Origin: Aequorivita lipolytica
GTDB lineage: Bacteria > Bacteroidota > Bacteroidia > Flavobacteriales > Flavobacteriaceae
Length of the DNA stretch: 64,000 nt
NCBI RefSeq assembly: GCF_007997135.1
Contig: NZ_VORU01000002.1
Location: forward strand, 186,001-250,000
Reading direction: 5' to 3'
How positions within the stretch are numbered: the stretch's first letter is position 1; each line of letters begins with the position of its first letter. Positions 53,619-63,119 of this stretch are shown here, in pieces. The position numbers and the translations under genes were made by a program. A model generated the notes under the pieces. The model saw only the letters and a program-made list of their open reading frames with translations. It did not search any database and had not been told where the DNA came from.

Positions 53619-56600
53619 ATGAGCACCTTTAGCACCATCCAGCAAAAACTGGAGGAATTTATTAAGAAATACTATACCAATGAGCTTATAAAAGGAGCTA
53701 TTCTTTTTTTCGCCATAGGGCTGCTTTACTTATTGATTACACTGCTTGTTGAATATTTTTTGTGGCTCAACCCATTGGGAAGAAGAATTCTGTTTTGGAC
53801 TTTTATTATAGTTGAATTAGCCTTATTTGTTCGTTTTATTGCTTTTCCGCTTGCGAAACTTTTCAAACTTCAAAAAGGAATAGATTACGAAGAAGCTTCA
53901 AAAATAATAGGAAACCATTTTCCGCAGGTGAGTGATAAATTGTTGAATGTAATTCAGCTCAACCAAAATCAACGTGAAAGTGAACTACTTGCCGCAAGCA
54001 TCGATCAAAAAGCAATTGAATTACAACCCGTTCCTTTCAAAAGTGCAGTAAATTTTAATAAGAATGCCAAATATTTAAAATACGCTGCCATTCCAGTTTT
54101 TGTGTTTTTAGCGTTTAGCGTTTTAGGCGGAATTGATGTTTTTTCAAGTAGTTATAAACGTGTAGTTCAGTACGACACTGCTTTTGAACCGCCAGCTCCG
54201 TTTTCATTTATTTTAATGAATGAAGATTTAAATGCCGTTGAAAACAAACCCTTCACTTTAAAAATTAGAACCCAGGGAACTGCAATTCCTGAAAATGCAA
54301 GCATTAATTTTAGCGGCGAAACCTATTATATGCAGCAGACCGCACCCGGGTTTTTTGAATATACGTTTCAGCAACCGGTTGAGTCTATTGATTTTTCTTT
54401 AAACGCAAACAAAGTGAATTCGCGTGAATACACATTGGATGTCATAAAAACCCCGTCATTGCTCAATTTTGAAATGGTTCTGGATTATCCTTCATATACC
54501 GGGAAGAGAGATGAAATCTTAAAAAGTACCGGAAACGCAACTATTCCAGAAGGAACGAGGGTGAAATGGAACGTTGCCACTAAGAATACAAACGAAGTAA
54601 CTCTGAAAACTGCAGACACTACTTTTTCCTTTGCTTCCAAAGATGAAAACTTCAATTTCGAAAAAGGAATTTATAGTAAGTTGGATTATGCAATCACCAC
54701 TTCCAACGAAAAACTGAAGGATTACGAAAATCTGTCATTCACGTTAAATGTAGTGAAAGACCAGTTTCCTGAAATTGATGTGCAATCAAAACAAGATAGC
54801 ACCAACAGTCAGCGGGTTTTCTTTTTGGGACAGATTTCTGATGATTACGGGCTTACAAAACTTCGATTGGTTTACTTTCCCGAAAGCGATGAAAAACAGA
54901 CTAAAACACAAGGCTTGCCGCTTAACAAGACAAATTTTGATCAATTTACTTATACTTTCCCGGGAAACCTTTCTTTGGAAGAAGGCATTTCTTATGAATA
55001 TTATTTTGAGGTTTTTGATAACGATGCCATTCACAACTATAAATCATCAAAATCTGGAATGTATTCTTTCAGAAAACTTACGAAAAGTGAATTGGAAGAC
55101 CAACAACTTCAAAACCAACAAAACGCGATAAAGGGATTGGACAAATCTTTGGAAGAATTTAAGGATCAAAAACAAACTTTAGAAGAGCTTTCGCAAACTC
55201 AAAAAGAGAAGAACGAACTTAATTATAACGATAAAAAGAAATTAGATAATTTTCTGAAGCGCCAAAAGCAGCAAGAGGAAATGATGAAGAATTTTTCGAA
55301 AGAGCTAAAAGAAGAACTTCAAAACTTTCAACCTGAAAATGAGGAAAAGGATCCTTTTAAGGAGGAACTTGAAAAACGTTTGGACGAAAATGAAGAACGA
55401 TTAAAGGAGAATGAAAAATTATTGGAAGAACTTGAAAAACTTCAAGACAAAATTCAAAAAGAAGAATTGACCGATAAACTTGAAAAGCTTTCAAAACAGA
55501 ATAAAAACCAAGAAAAGAACTTGGAGCAATTACTTGAATTAACAAAAAGATATTACGTTGAAAAGAAAGCGGAAAAGTTAGCCGAAGAGCTTTATGAGCT
55601 AGGTGAAGAGCAAGAGGAACTTTCTGAAAAGTCTGCAGAGGAAAATACTAAAGAGGCACAAGAAGAACTAAACAAAAAGTTTGAAGAATACAAAAAGCAA
55701 ATGGACGAACTGCAAAAGGAAAATAAAGGCTTAAAAAAGCCTATAGATATTCCTGAGGATAAACCAACAGAGCAACAGATTGACGAAGAACAGGATAAAG
55801 CCACAGATAAATTAGAAAAGCAAAAACCAGGCGAAGCTGGTAAGAACCAAAAAAAGGCAGGCGAAAAGATGAAGCAGATGGGGAAGGCAATGAAGATGCA
55901 GATGCAATCTGGACAAATGGAGTCCATTGAAGAGGATGTAAAAATGCTTCGCCAGATTGTGGACAACTTGGTTGTGTTTTCTTTTCAGCAAGAAGATTTG
56001 ATGGAGGTTTTCAAAAAAATTGAATATGGAAATCCAGTTTTTGGCAAGAAACTGAATGTTCAAAATGATCTTAAAACCAATTTTGAGCATATAGACGACA
56101 GTATATTTGCGCTATCGCTTCGTCAGCCCCTAATTGGTACGCAAATAAATACCTCTCTTACTGAAATTCAATATAACATTGATAAGTCTTTAGAACGTCT
56201 AGCTGAGAATCAAACGCGGCAAGGAATTGGAAACCAGCAATATACAGTTACAGGAGCGAATGATTTGGCGGTTCTTTTGAGCGAAATTCTTAGCAACATG
56301 CAAATGCAGATGTCCATGTCTATGGGCTCTGGTTCTGGAAAAGGCAAGCCCAGCCCAGGCTCGGGCAGTGGCAGTGGTTTCCAGCTTCCAGATATAATTA
56401 AGAAGCAAGAAAGTCTTAGCGAAAAAATGAAGGAGGGTATGAATAAAGGCAAGAAAGGTTCTAAAGGTGAAGGCGAGGGCGAAGGTGAAGGTGAAGGTGA
56501 TGGAAGCGGTGATGGAAAAGGTAAAAATGGCAAAGACGGTAAAGATGGACAGAATGGTAATGAAAATGGCGAAAATAAAGATGGAAAAGGGAATAGCGAG

Positions 56601-57014
56601 GACATGAATGGCGAACTATTCGAAATATATAAACAACAACAAGACTTGCGTCAACAACTTCAAGACAGATTAAGCAAGGAAGGTTTAAAAGGTAATGGTG
56701 GTGATTTATTAAAAAAGATGGAAGGAATAGAACAGCAATTGCTAGATAAAGGCTTCAATCAAAACACACTTCAACAAATGCTCAACCTTAAATACGAATT
56801 ATTGAAACTTGACAAAGCAGACCTTGAACAAGGACAAGAAAACAGAAGAGAATCCCAAACCAATAAAAAGGACTTCCGAAATGATAGCCAACCTGCACCA
56901 GAGGACATAAAAGAATACTTTAATTCAACCGAAATTTTGAATCGTGAGGCCTTACCTTTGCGCCAAGATTATAAAAATAAAGTGCAAGAATATTTTAAAG
57001 AGACCAATGATTGA
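53619..57014 (+). CDS. DUF4175 family membrane protein, 1131 residues
   Basis: Two or three membrane helices at the N-terminus (about 22-45, 50-75 and 150-170). A large extracytoplasmic beta-rich region follows (about 185-470, FSFILMNEDLNAVENKPF). A long Glu/Lys-rich coiled coil spans about 490-730 (many EELEKL, EKNELN heptads). A helical domain with MQMQMSMSMGSGSGKGKP then leads to a Gly/Glu/Asp/Asn-rich low-complexity zone (about 905-990, GEGEGEGEGEGDG). The C-terminus is helical. Function unknown. ybeY overlaps its stop by 8 bases. Confidence 0.85.
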   Translation: MSTFSTIQQKLEEFIKKYYTNELIKGAILFFAIGLLYLLITLLVEYFLWLNPLGRRILFWTFIIVELALFVRFIAFPLAKLFKLQKGIDYEEASKIIGNHFPQVSDKLLNVIQLNQNQRESELLAASIDQKAIELQPVPFKSAVNFNKNAKYLKYAAIPVFVFLAFSVLGGIDVFSSSYKRVVQYDTAFEPPAPFSFILMNEDLNAVENKPFTLKIRTQGTAIPENASINFSGETYYMQQTAPGFFEYTFQQPVESIDFSLNANKVNSREYTLDVIKTPSLLNFEMVLDYPSYTGKRDEILKSTGNATIPEGTRVKWNVATKNTNEVTLKTADTTFSFASKDENFNFEKGIYSKLDYAITTSNEKLKDYENLSFTLNVVKDQFPEIDVQSKQDSTNSQRVFFLGQISDDYGLTKLRLVYFPESDEKQTKTQGLPLNKTNFDQFTYTFPGNLSLEEGISYEYYFEVFDNDAIHNYKSSKSGMYSFRKLTKSELEDQQLQNQQNAIKGLDKSLEEFKDQKQTLEELSQTQKEKNELNYNDKKKLDNFLKRQKQQEEMMKNFSKELKEELQNFQPENEEKDPFKEELEKRLDENEERLKENEKLLEELEKLQDKIQKEELTDKLEKLSKQNKNQEKNLEQLLELTKRYYVEKKAEKLAEELYELGEEQEELSEKSAEENTKEAQEELNKKFEEYKKQMDELQKENKGLKKPIDIPEDKPTEQQIDEEQDKATDKLEKQKPGEAGKNQKKAGEKMKQMGKAMKMQMQSGQMESIEEDVKMLRQIVDNLVVFSFQQEDLMEVFKKIEYGNPVFGKKLNVQNDLKTNFEHIDDSIFALSLRQPLIGTQINTSLTEIQYNIDKSLERLAENQTRQGIGNQQYTVTGANDLAVLLSEILSNMQMQMSMSMGSGSGKGKPSPGSGSGSGFQLPDIIKKQESLSEKMKEGMNKGKKGSKGEGEGEGEGEGDGSGDGKGKNGKDGKDGQNGNENGENKDGKGNSEDMNGELFEIYKQQQDLRQQLQDRLSKEGLKGNGGDLLKKMEGIEQQLLDKGFNQNTLQQMLNLKYELLKLDKADLEQGQENRRESQTNKKDFRNDSQPAPEDIKEYFNSTEILNREALPLRQDYKNKVQEYFKETND
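56465..56525 (+). repeat. GGTGAA-type hexanucleotide tract within DUF4175 gene
   Basis: About eight imperfect in-frame hexamers (GGCGAG/GGTGAA) encode a Gly-Glu run, grading into GGTGATGGA. Being in units of six, changes in copy number would not shift frame but would alter the length of the linker. Confidence 0.75.
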
Positions 57015-57423
57015 GTTTTATTCTGAAACAGATTTTCAACTTGAAAACAAAGCTGAAATTAAGAAATGGATTTCTGAGGTTATAATTTCTGAAGGTTACG
57101 AAGTAGGTAATATTATTTATATTTTTTGTGATGATGAATATTTGCATAAACTGAATGTCGAGTTTCTGGATCATGACACCCTTACAGATATTTTAAGTTT
57201 TGACTATTGCTTAGGGAAGGAAATAAATGGAGAGGTTTATATTTCAATTGAACGTGTTATGGATAACGCGACAGATTTTAAAACTCATTTTCATAACGAA
57301 CTTCATCGAGTAATTATTCACGGAATATTCCATTTTTGTGGCTACAAGGATAAGACGGATGTAGAAGAAAAACTTATGCGCGAGAAAGAAAGTTCAGCTT
57401 TACATTCTCTATCACAAATGTGA
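57007..57423 (+). CDS. ybeY: Endoribonuclease YbeY
   Basis: 138 residues from ATG 57007 (MIEFYSETDFQLENK), which overlaps the DUF4175 stop by 8 bases; the frame open from 56944 lies inside that gene and is rejected. The zinc region reads HNELHRVIIHGIFHFCGYKDKTD. The first two histidines are present, while the usual third His (GYDH) is replaced by Lys-Asp, as is common in Bacteroidota. It matures 16S rRNA 3' ends and takes part in ribosome quality control in other bacteria. Confidence 0.94.
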   Translation: MIEFYSETDFQLENKAEIKKWISEVIISEGYEVGNIIYIFCDDEYLHKLNVEFLDHDTLTDILSFDYCLGKEINGEVYISIERVMDNATDFKTHFHNELHRVIIHGIFHFCGYKDKTDVEEKLMREKESSALHSLSQM

Positions 57424-57444
57424 TTGCTAAGTTGTATGTTTTAC

Positions 57445-57477
57445 TTGCCTTAAAATTAGATAATTATTGTAATTTTG
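57445..57477 (+). promoter_or_regulatory. Promoter for mnmG
   Basis: -33 TTG (57445-57447) and -7 TAATTTTG (57470-57477) are separated by 22 bases, matching consensus. The predicted transcript begins near 57484, upstream of both candidate start codons of mnmG. Confidence 0.75.
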
Positions 57478-57505
57478 CGCTCCTAAAAAAATAGACACTA
57501 TATAA

Positions 57506-57521
57506 TGTTCCACGTGGAACA
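57506..57521. other. parS-like centromere site (16-bp perfect palindrome)
   Basis: TGTTCCACGTGGAACA is a perfect palindrome built on the CACGTG core of ParB-binding parS sites (consensus TGTTNCACGTGAAACA). It sits at the 5' end of mnmG, with its pair downstream of the gene at 59413-59428. Confidence 0.8.
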
Positions 57522-57534
57522 ATTAAAGAAGAAT

Positions 57535-59406
57535 ATGTTTCCAAAAGAGTATGATGTAATTGTAGTTGGTGCTGGTCACGCAGGTTCTGAGGCGGCGGCG
57601 GCAGCAGCCAATATGGGTTCAAATACCTTATTGGTGACAATGAATTTACAAACCATTGCCCAAATGAGTTGTAATCCCGCAATGGGTGGAATTGCAAAGG
57701 GGCAAATTGTTCGTGAAATAGATGCAATGGGTGGGTATAGCGGTATAATTTCCGATAAAACCGCAATTCAGTTTAAAATGCTCAATAAATCAAAGGGACC
57801 TGCAATGTGGAGCCCGAGGGTGCAAAGTGACCGAATGCGTTTTGCCGAAACTTGGAGACTTAAACTTGAACAAACTCCAAACTTGGATTTCTACCAAGAA
57901 ATGATTTCAGGGATAATTGTTGAAAACGGAAACATTAAAGGAGTTAGAACATCGCTTGGTTTAGAAATAAGAGGGAAAAGTGTGGTTTTGACAAATGGTA
58001 CATTTTTAAATGGATTAATACATATAGGTGAGAAACAATTTGGAGGAGGCCGTGCAGGTGAAAAAGCATCAACTGGAATTACCCAAGATTTATTAGATTT
58101 AGGTTTTGAAGCTGGGAGAATGAAGACAGGAACTCCGCCGAGAGTAGATGGACGTTCTTTGGATTTTTCAAAAATGATAGAACAACCGGGCGACGCTATT
58201 CCTGAAAAGTTTTCGTATTCAGATGAAACATCTCCTCTAAAAAATCAGCGGTCTTGCCATATGAGCTATACAAGTTTGGATGTTCATGATATTTTACGTG
58301 AAGGTTTTGATAGGTCTCCTATGTTTAATGGAGCTATTCAAAGTTTGGGGCCAAGATATTGTCCTTCTATCGAAGATAAAATAAATCGCTTTGCTGATAA
58401 GGATAGGCATCAACTTTTTGTTGAGCCTGAAGGGTGGGACACTGTTGAATACTATATAAATGGTTTTTCTACTTCGCTGCCCGAGGATATTCAGTTTAAA
58501 GCATTAAGGCAAGTAGCTGGTTTTGAAAACGTAAAATTCTTCCGTCCAGGATACGCTATCGAGTATGACTATTTTCCACCTACTCAATTAAAACACACAC
58601 TTGAAACAAAGTTGGTGTCTGGCTTGTATTTTGCGGGACAAATTAATGGTACAACTGGTTATGAAGAGGCAGCCTCACAAGGTCTAATGGCTGGGATAAA
58701 CGCACATTTGAAAGTCCATGAAAAAGAATCTTTTGTTCTACAGCGAAATGAGGCATACATAGGAGTTTTAATAGACGATCTTATTACCAAAGGAACAGAA
58801 GAGCCCTACAGAATGTTTACTTCGCGTGCTGAATATAGAACATTGCTTCGTCAGGATAATGCTGACTTTAGACTAACTCCGAAAGCATTTGAGATTGGTT
58901 TAGCTAGCGAAAAACGCATGCGCAAGATGGAAGAGAAGAAAGAAAAGTCAGAAAGTTTCGTTCAATTTTTTAAAGATACAAGTGCTTCGACCGATGAAAT
59001 TAATCCGATTTTTGAATCAAGGGAATCTGCGTTGGTTCAGCAGAGCGATAAAATGTTTAAATTCTTTGCGCGTCCCGAAGTAACTATGGACGATATGAGA
59101 ACCATTACTGCAGTTGAAAATTTTATTGAAGAGAATTATCTGGATGTTGAAATGATTCAACAAGCAGAGGTTCAAGTAAAATATTCTGGCTATATCGAAA
59201 AAGAAAAAAACAACGCAGATAAATTAAACAGATTAGAAGGTCTAAAGATTCCTGCTTCATTTGATTATTCAAAATTGAAATCACTTTCTTACGAAGCTAG
59301 GGAAAAGCTTACTAAAATTAAACCTGCCACCATTTCGCAGGCATCGCGAATAAGCGGAGTTTCACCAAATGATGTATCTGTTCTACTAGTCTACATGGGT
59401 CGTTAG
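57535..59406 (+). CDS. mnmG: tRNA uridine-5-carboxymethylaminomethyl(34) synthesis enzyme MnmG
   Basis: 623 residues from ATG 57535 ([21 protein letters not shown]), which follows AAAGAAGA. An in-frame ATG at 57505 would encode [10 protein letters not shown] from the parS palindrome. It is an FAD-binding protein, with [44 protein letters not shown] and the C-terminal helical tRNA-binding domain. With MnmE it modifies the wobble uridine of several tRNAs. Confidence 0.96.
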   Translation: MFPKEYDVIVVGAGHAGSEAAAAAANMGSNTLLVTMNLQTIAQMSCNPAMGGIAKGQIVREIDAMGGYSGIISDKTAIQFKMLNKSKGPAMWSPRVQSDRMRFAETWRLKLEQTPNLDFYQEMISGIIVENGNIKGVRTSLGLEIRGKSVVLTNGTFLNGLIHIGEKQFGGGRAGEKASTGITQDLLDLGFEAGRMKTGTPPRVDGRSLDFSKMIEQPGDAIPEKFSYSDETSPLKNQRSCHMSYTSLDVHDILREGFDRSPMFNGAIQSLGPRYCPSIEDKINRFADKDRHQLFVEPEGWDTVEYYINGFSTSLPEDIQFKALRQVAGFENVKFFRPGYAIEYDYFPPTQLKHTLETKLVSGLYFAGQINGTTGYEEAASQGLMAGINAHLKVHEKESFVLQRNEAYIGVLIDDLITKGTEEPYRMFTSRAEYRTLLRQDNADFRLTPKAFEIGLASEKRMRKMEEKKEKSESFVQFFKDTSASTDEINPIFESRESALVQQSDKMFKFFARPEVTMDDMRTITAVENFIEENYLDVEMIQQAEVQVKYSGYIEKEKNNADKLNRLEGLKIPASFDYSKLKSLSYEAREKLTKIKPATISQASRISGVSPNDVSVLLVYMGR

Positions 59407-59412
59407 GAAAAT

Positions 59413-59428
59413 TGTTTCACGTGGAACG
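59413..59428. other. Second parS-like site downstream of mnmG
   Basis: TGTTTCACGTGGAACG keeps the CACGTG core and 12 palindromic positions. It lies 7 bases after the mnmG stop, 1.9 kb from the first site. Confidence 0.75.
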
Positions 59429-59463
59429 TTAGTTTAATCCTCATTTTTAATTACCATTTCAAA

Positions 59464-60318
59464 TTGCAAAAGGCAGGAAGAAAATATTTGTCAACTAAGG
59501 ATCATTTGGTTTCGGGTGAAACTTTTAATTTGGTGTATCATGAAGAATCGGATTTGCTAAAAACATCTCCATCTCCAAAAATTGAAGAACTTTCCAAATA
59601 TTACGAAAGCCAGGATTACATTTCACATACAGATAAAAAGAGCGGTTTATTTTCAAGCTTATATCAATTAGTAAAAAAATGGTCGCTTCAGAAAAAAGCT
59701 AAATTGATATTTCATCAAAATAATGGAAAAGGTTCCTTATTGGATGTAGGTGCCGGAACAGGAGATTTTTTAAAAGTTGCCAAAGAAAAAGGATGGCAAG
59801 TTCAAGGAACGGAACCGAATGAAAATGCTGCGAAATTGGCTTTGGAAAAAGGAATTCAACTTAATCCTTCTTTGAATAATTTTAAAGGAAACGAATTTGA
59901 CGTTGTTACGCTTTGGCACGTTTTGGAACACGTCCCAAATCTCGAAGAAACAATCTCGGAATTATCGAGCTTAGTAAAGCCAAATGGCACTTTAATTATT
60001 GCAGTTCCAAATTTTAAAAGTTTTGATGCAAAGCACTACGGAAAATTTTGGGCAGCTTATGATGTCCCAAGGCATCTTTGGCATTTTTCAAAAAAATCCA
60101 TTGAACAACTTTTTTCTGAAAATTTTCAACTACAAAACATAGAGCCAATGATTTTTGATTCGTTTTATGTGAGTTTACTTTCAGAAAAATATAAAACGGG
60201 TAATAAATTTTCATTAAAAGCTTTTTGGATAGGCTTTCTGTCAAATTTAAAAGCGAATAGTACAAAAGAGTATTCTTCGCACATTTACTGTTTCAAAAGA
60301 AGAAATAAGGCTATTTAA
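59464..60318 (+). CDS. Class I SAM-dependent methyltransferase
   Basis: 284 residues. SAM-binding motif I is SLLDVGAGTGDFLKVAKEKG (about 95-114), followed by LWHVLEHVPNLEETI and AVPNFKSFDAKHYGKFW. The start is TTG at 59464, as no in-frame ATG exists back to the mnmG stop. The N-terminal KYLSTKDHLVSGETFNLVYH is typical of a flavobacterial group. The target of methylation is unknown. It is in the same frame as mnmG and separated from it by the second parS-like site. Confidence 0.88.
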   Translation: MQKAGRKYLSTKDHLVSGETFNLVYHEESDLLKTSPSPKIEELSKYYESQDYISHTDKKSGLFSSLYQLVKKWSLQKKAKLIFHQNNGKGSLLDVGAGTGDFLKVAKEKGWQVQGTEPNENAAKLALEKGIQLNPSLNNFKGNEFDVVTLWHVLEHVPNLEETISELSSLVKPNGTLIIAVPNFKSFDAKHYGKFWAAYDVPRHLWHFSKKSIEQLFSENFQLQNIEPMIFDSFYVSLLSEKYKTGNKFSLKAFWIGFLSNLKANSTKEYSSHIYCFKRRNKAI

Positions 60319-60450
60319 GCTGTTTTGAGCAATTTTCAACTTAAAACGGACTACAACTAAGGTTCTAAAAAGATAATTTGGAAAAAGAAGCGATAAGCTG
60401 CTTATTAAAATAGAAGTATTCTATTAAAATAAAAATATAATAGGCGCACT

Positions 60451-61605
60451 CTATACAAGCTCTGGTTTATGTATTAAGCGAGTTAATTTAATAGAAAGAT
60501 CAGTAAAAATAATTTTTGAATTTCCATTTCTTTCAATGTGGTAAGAAGCATCCTCCAGAGCAGAATTGATTTCAAAAATGTTATTTTGATGCACGAAAGG
60601 TGCAAATTTTGGCAACGAGAAAGTTTTGTCCTTTGCCTCAAAAAACAAAAGATTGTCAGCACTGTAATTTTTTAGTAGCGCTTGCCTAAAAACTTCGATG
60701 CAATAAGATAGAAATTTCTTTTGCATTTCACGGCCCTGTCCGGCTAGTTCGTCGCTCCAATCTAAAAGATTGTTGATGGCGCCCTTGTTTCCTTTCGCCC
60801 TAAAAGCAGTCCTCACCCAACTTATAAACCATTTCTCAAAAATCTCATCTTCTCCGGTATCTTTAAGTAGCTGTAACGCTCTGTTATAATTGCCGCGCGA
60901 TCTACGAGCAGTTAGCAAAGCTATGTTCTCTTTTACTTGGATTCTTTTCTTCAAGCTTTCAGAAATATCGGCTTCCGAAAGGAGTGGAAAAGTTAGTTTT
61001 TGGCAACGTGATTGAATGGTTGTGATAATTTGCTCTTCCTTTTCCGTTAAAAGCAAAAGAACTGTTTTGTCAGAGGGTTCTTCTACTAACTTTAAAATTT
61101 TGTTAGCACATTCAGTATTCATATTGTCTGCCATCCAAATAATCATAACCTTATAACCACCTTCGAAGGCTTTTAGAGATAGTTTTTTAGAAATATTCTC
61201 AGCTTCATACTTACTGATGTTTCCCTGTTTCTTTTCAATGCCAATGCTCTGCAACCATTCGAAAAGCGATGCATACGGATTATTTAAAACAAATTTGCGC
61301 CAGCCCTCAGCATAATTGTCAGAAATTGCGTTCTTTGAAGCTATTTCACTGGTGTTAACAGGGTAAACAAAATGTAAATCCGGATGTGCCAGTTTTGAAA
61401 CTCTATTTTTACATGAAATATATTCGGCACTTTCTTTTTCATATTTACTGCAAAGTAGTTCGGAAGCGAACGCAATGGCCATAGGCAATAAACCGCTTCC
61501 GTTAACACCGGAAAATAGCTGTGCATGAGGAATTCTGCCATTTTCAATTGTTTTTGAAAGATGCGATTTTATGTGTTGTTGACCTATTACTTCAGAAAAA
61601 TCCAT
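60451..61605 (-). CDS. holB: DNA polymerase III delta' subunit
   Basis: 384 residues from ATG (complement of 61603-61605; a TTG at 61611 is less likely). MDFSEVIGQQHIKSHLSKTI and IPHAQLFSGVNGSGLLPMAIAF give the AAA+ clamp-loader layout. The Walker A position lacks the Lys of GKT, as expected for the non-ATPase delta' subunit. ILKLVEEPSDKTVLLLLTE and TTIQSRCQKLTFP are the family sensor regions. A Cys pair (LLCSKY, SCKN) suggests a zinc module. Confidence 0.93.
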   Translation of the reverse strand: MDFSEVIGQQHIKSHLSKTIENGRIPHAQLFSGVNGSGLLPMAIAFASELLCSKYEKESAEYISCKNRVSKLAHPDLHFVYPVNTSEIASKNAISDNYAEGWRKFVLNNPYASLFEWLQSIGIEKKQGNISKYEAENISKKLSLKAFEGGYKVMIIWMADNMNTECANKILKLVEEPSDKTVLLLLTEKEEQIITTIQSRCQKLTFPLLSEADISESLKKRIQVKENIALLTARRSRGNYNRALQLLKDTGEDEIFEKWFISWVRTAFRAKGNKGAINNLLDWSDELAGQGREMQKKFLSYCIEVFRQALLKNYSADNLLFFEAKDKTFSLPKFAPFVHQNNIFEINSALEDASYHIERNGNSKIIFTDLSIKLTRLIHKPELV

Positions 61606-61718
61606 CGGCAAATCTAATCATTTTTAGAAACTAATTTCAGATTGAAATATATTCAAATTCAAATTATATTCTACATTAATATCAAACTATCCAAACGTTC
61701 AATAAACATCAAAAAACC

Positions 61719-61726
61719 TATATTTG
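61719..61726 (+). promoter_or_regulatory. -7 box TATATTTG for pgk
   Basis: An exact TAnnTTTG 10 bases upstream of the first pgk ATG (61737), giving a very short leader; the next ATG at 61746 would leave 19 bases. Confidence 0.55.
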
Positions 61727-61736
61727 CATCATAAAA

Positions 61737-62933
61737 ATGGAAAAGATGAAAACTGTTAACGATATAGATTTTAAAGGGAAGAAGGCATTAATTCGGGTTG
61801 ATTTTAATGTACCGTTGGATGATGATTTTAAGGTAACAGACGATACGCGAATACGTGCAGCAAAACCTACCATTTTAAAAATTTTGGAAGATGGCGGAAG
61901 TTGTGTTTTAATGTCACATCTAGGAAGACCGAAAAATAGGGAAGCTGAATTTTCACTTCAGCATATTGTAAAAGCGCTATCAAATATATTGGGTGTTCAA
62001 GTAAAATTTGTTGCTGATTGCATTGGCCCAGTTGTTGAAAAAGCCGTGGCTGATTTAAAAAATGGAGAAATTCTTTTACTCGAAAACCTGCGTTATTATG
62101 AAGAAGAAACAAAAGGCGATCGCGCTTTCGCCGAAAAACTTTCAAAATTTGGTGGTGTATACGTAAATGACGCCTTTGGAACCGCTCACCGTGCGCACGC
62201 TTCCACGGCAATCATCGCTGAATTTTTTCCAAAAAACAAATGCTTCGGTTTATTGTTGGCTTCGGAAATAGAAAACGTAAAAAAAGTATTGGAAAAAAAC
62301 GAAAAGCCTGTAACTGCTATAATTGGTGGAGCTAAGGTTTCTTCAAAAATCACTATAATTGAAAACATTCTAGACAAGATTGATCATTTAATTATTGGCG
62401 GTGGGATGGCTTTTACTTTTATAAAAGCTCAAGGAGGTAAAATAGGAGATTCTTTGGTTGAAGACGATAAGCAGAATTTGGCGCTGGAAATTTTGGAAAT
62501 AGCAAAAAATAAGGGTGTGGCAGTTCATTTGCCGGTTGATGCGATTATTGCTGATAGTTTTGCAGAAACTGCTAACACACAAATCTCCCCGGTGAACAAT
62601 ATTCCCGACGGCTGGATGGGACTCGATGTGGGCCCAAGAACAAATGAAATTTTCGCGGATGTACTTGCCGAATCAAAAACTATTTTGTGGAATGGTCCGG
62701 TGGGCGTGTTTGAAATGGAAAAATTTGCAGAAGGAACCAAAATCTTAGGAAAAAACATCGCTAAAGCAACTGAAAACGGTGCTTTCTCGTTAGTTGGAGG
62801 TGGAGACTCTGTGGCGGCTGTCCAGAAATTTAAACTTGCAGATAAGGTTAGTTATGTATCCACCGGAGGTGGGGCAATGTTAGAAATGCTCGAAGGCAAG
62901 ACACTGCCCGGCATTAAAGCTTTATTAGAATAA
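61737..62933 (+). CDS. pgk: Phosphoglycerate kinase
   Basis: A 398-residue glycolytic enzyme ([15 protein letters not shown]), or 395 if it begins at ATG 61746. Substrate site [10 protein letters not shown], basic patch [17 protein letters not shown], nucleotide-binding [14 protein letters not shown] and [10 protein letters not shown] are present, with a C-terminal [12 protein letters not shown] and [13 protein letters not shown]. It converts 1,3-bisphosphoglycerate to 3-phosphoglycerate with ATP formation. Confidence 0.98.
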   Translation: MEKMKTVNDIDFKGKKALIRVDFNVPLDDDFKVTDDTRIRAAKPTILKILEDGGSCVLMSHLGRPKNREAEFSLQHIVKALSNILGVQVKFVADCIGPVVEKAVADLKNGEILLLENLRYYEEETKGDRAFAEKLSKFGGVYVNDAFGTAHRAHASTAIIAEFFPKNKCFGLLLASEIENVKKVLEKNEKPVTAIIGGAKVSSKITIIENILDKIDHLIIGGGMAFTFIKAQGGKIGDSLVEDDKQNLALEILEIAKNKGVAVHLPVDAIIADSFAETANTQISPVNNIPDGWMGLDVGPRTNEIFADVLAESKTILWNGPVGVFEMEKFAEGTKILGKNIAKATENGAFSLVGGGDSVAAVQKFKLADKVSYVSTGGGAMLEMLEGKTLPGIKALLE

Positions 62934-63119
62934 AAGTTAAATATCACAATATTAGACTTTTGAGTATAAAATTTGCTTAATTTCGCAAAATAATTATTTT
63001 TGATAAAATTTTTTATTGAAAAAAACGTTTCATTTTTTAGGAACCTAAAATGAAGCCTTTTTTTAATAGTGTAACAATCAGGCGAATTTGCCAAAATCCC
63101 CAAACGCAATCAATAGCTG

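Noticed and set aside
55592-56605. Long minus-strand open frames opposite the DUF4175 gene
   Set aside because: They are Ser/Pro/Phe-rich mirrors of the Glu/Lys/Gly-biased coding strand, without homologous motifs.
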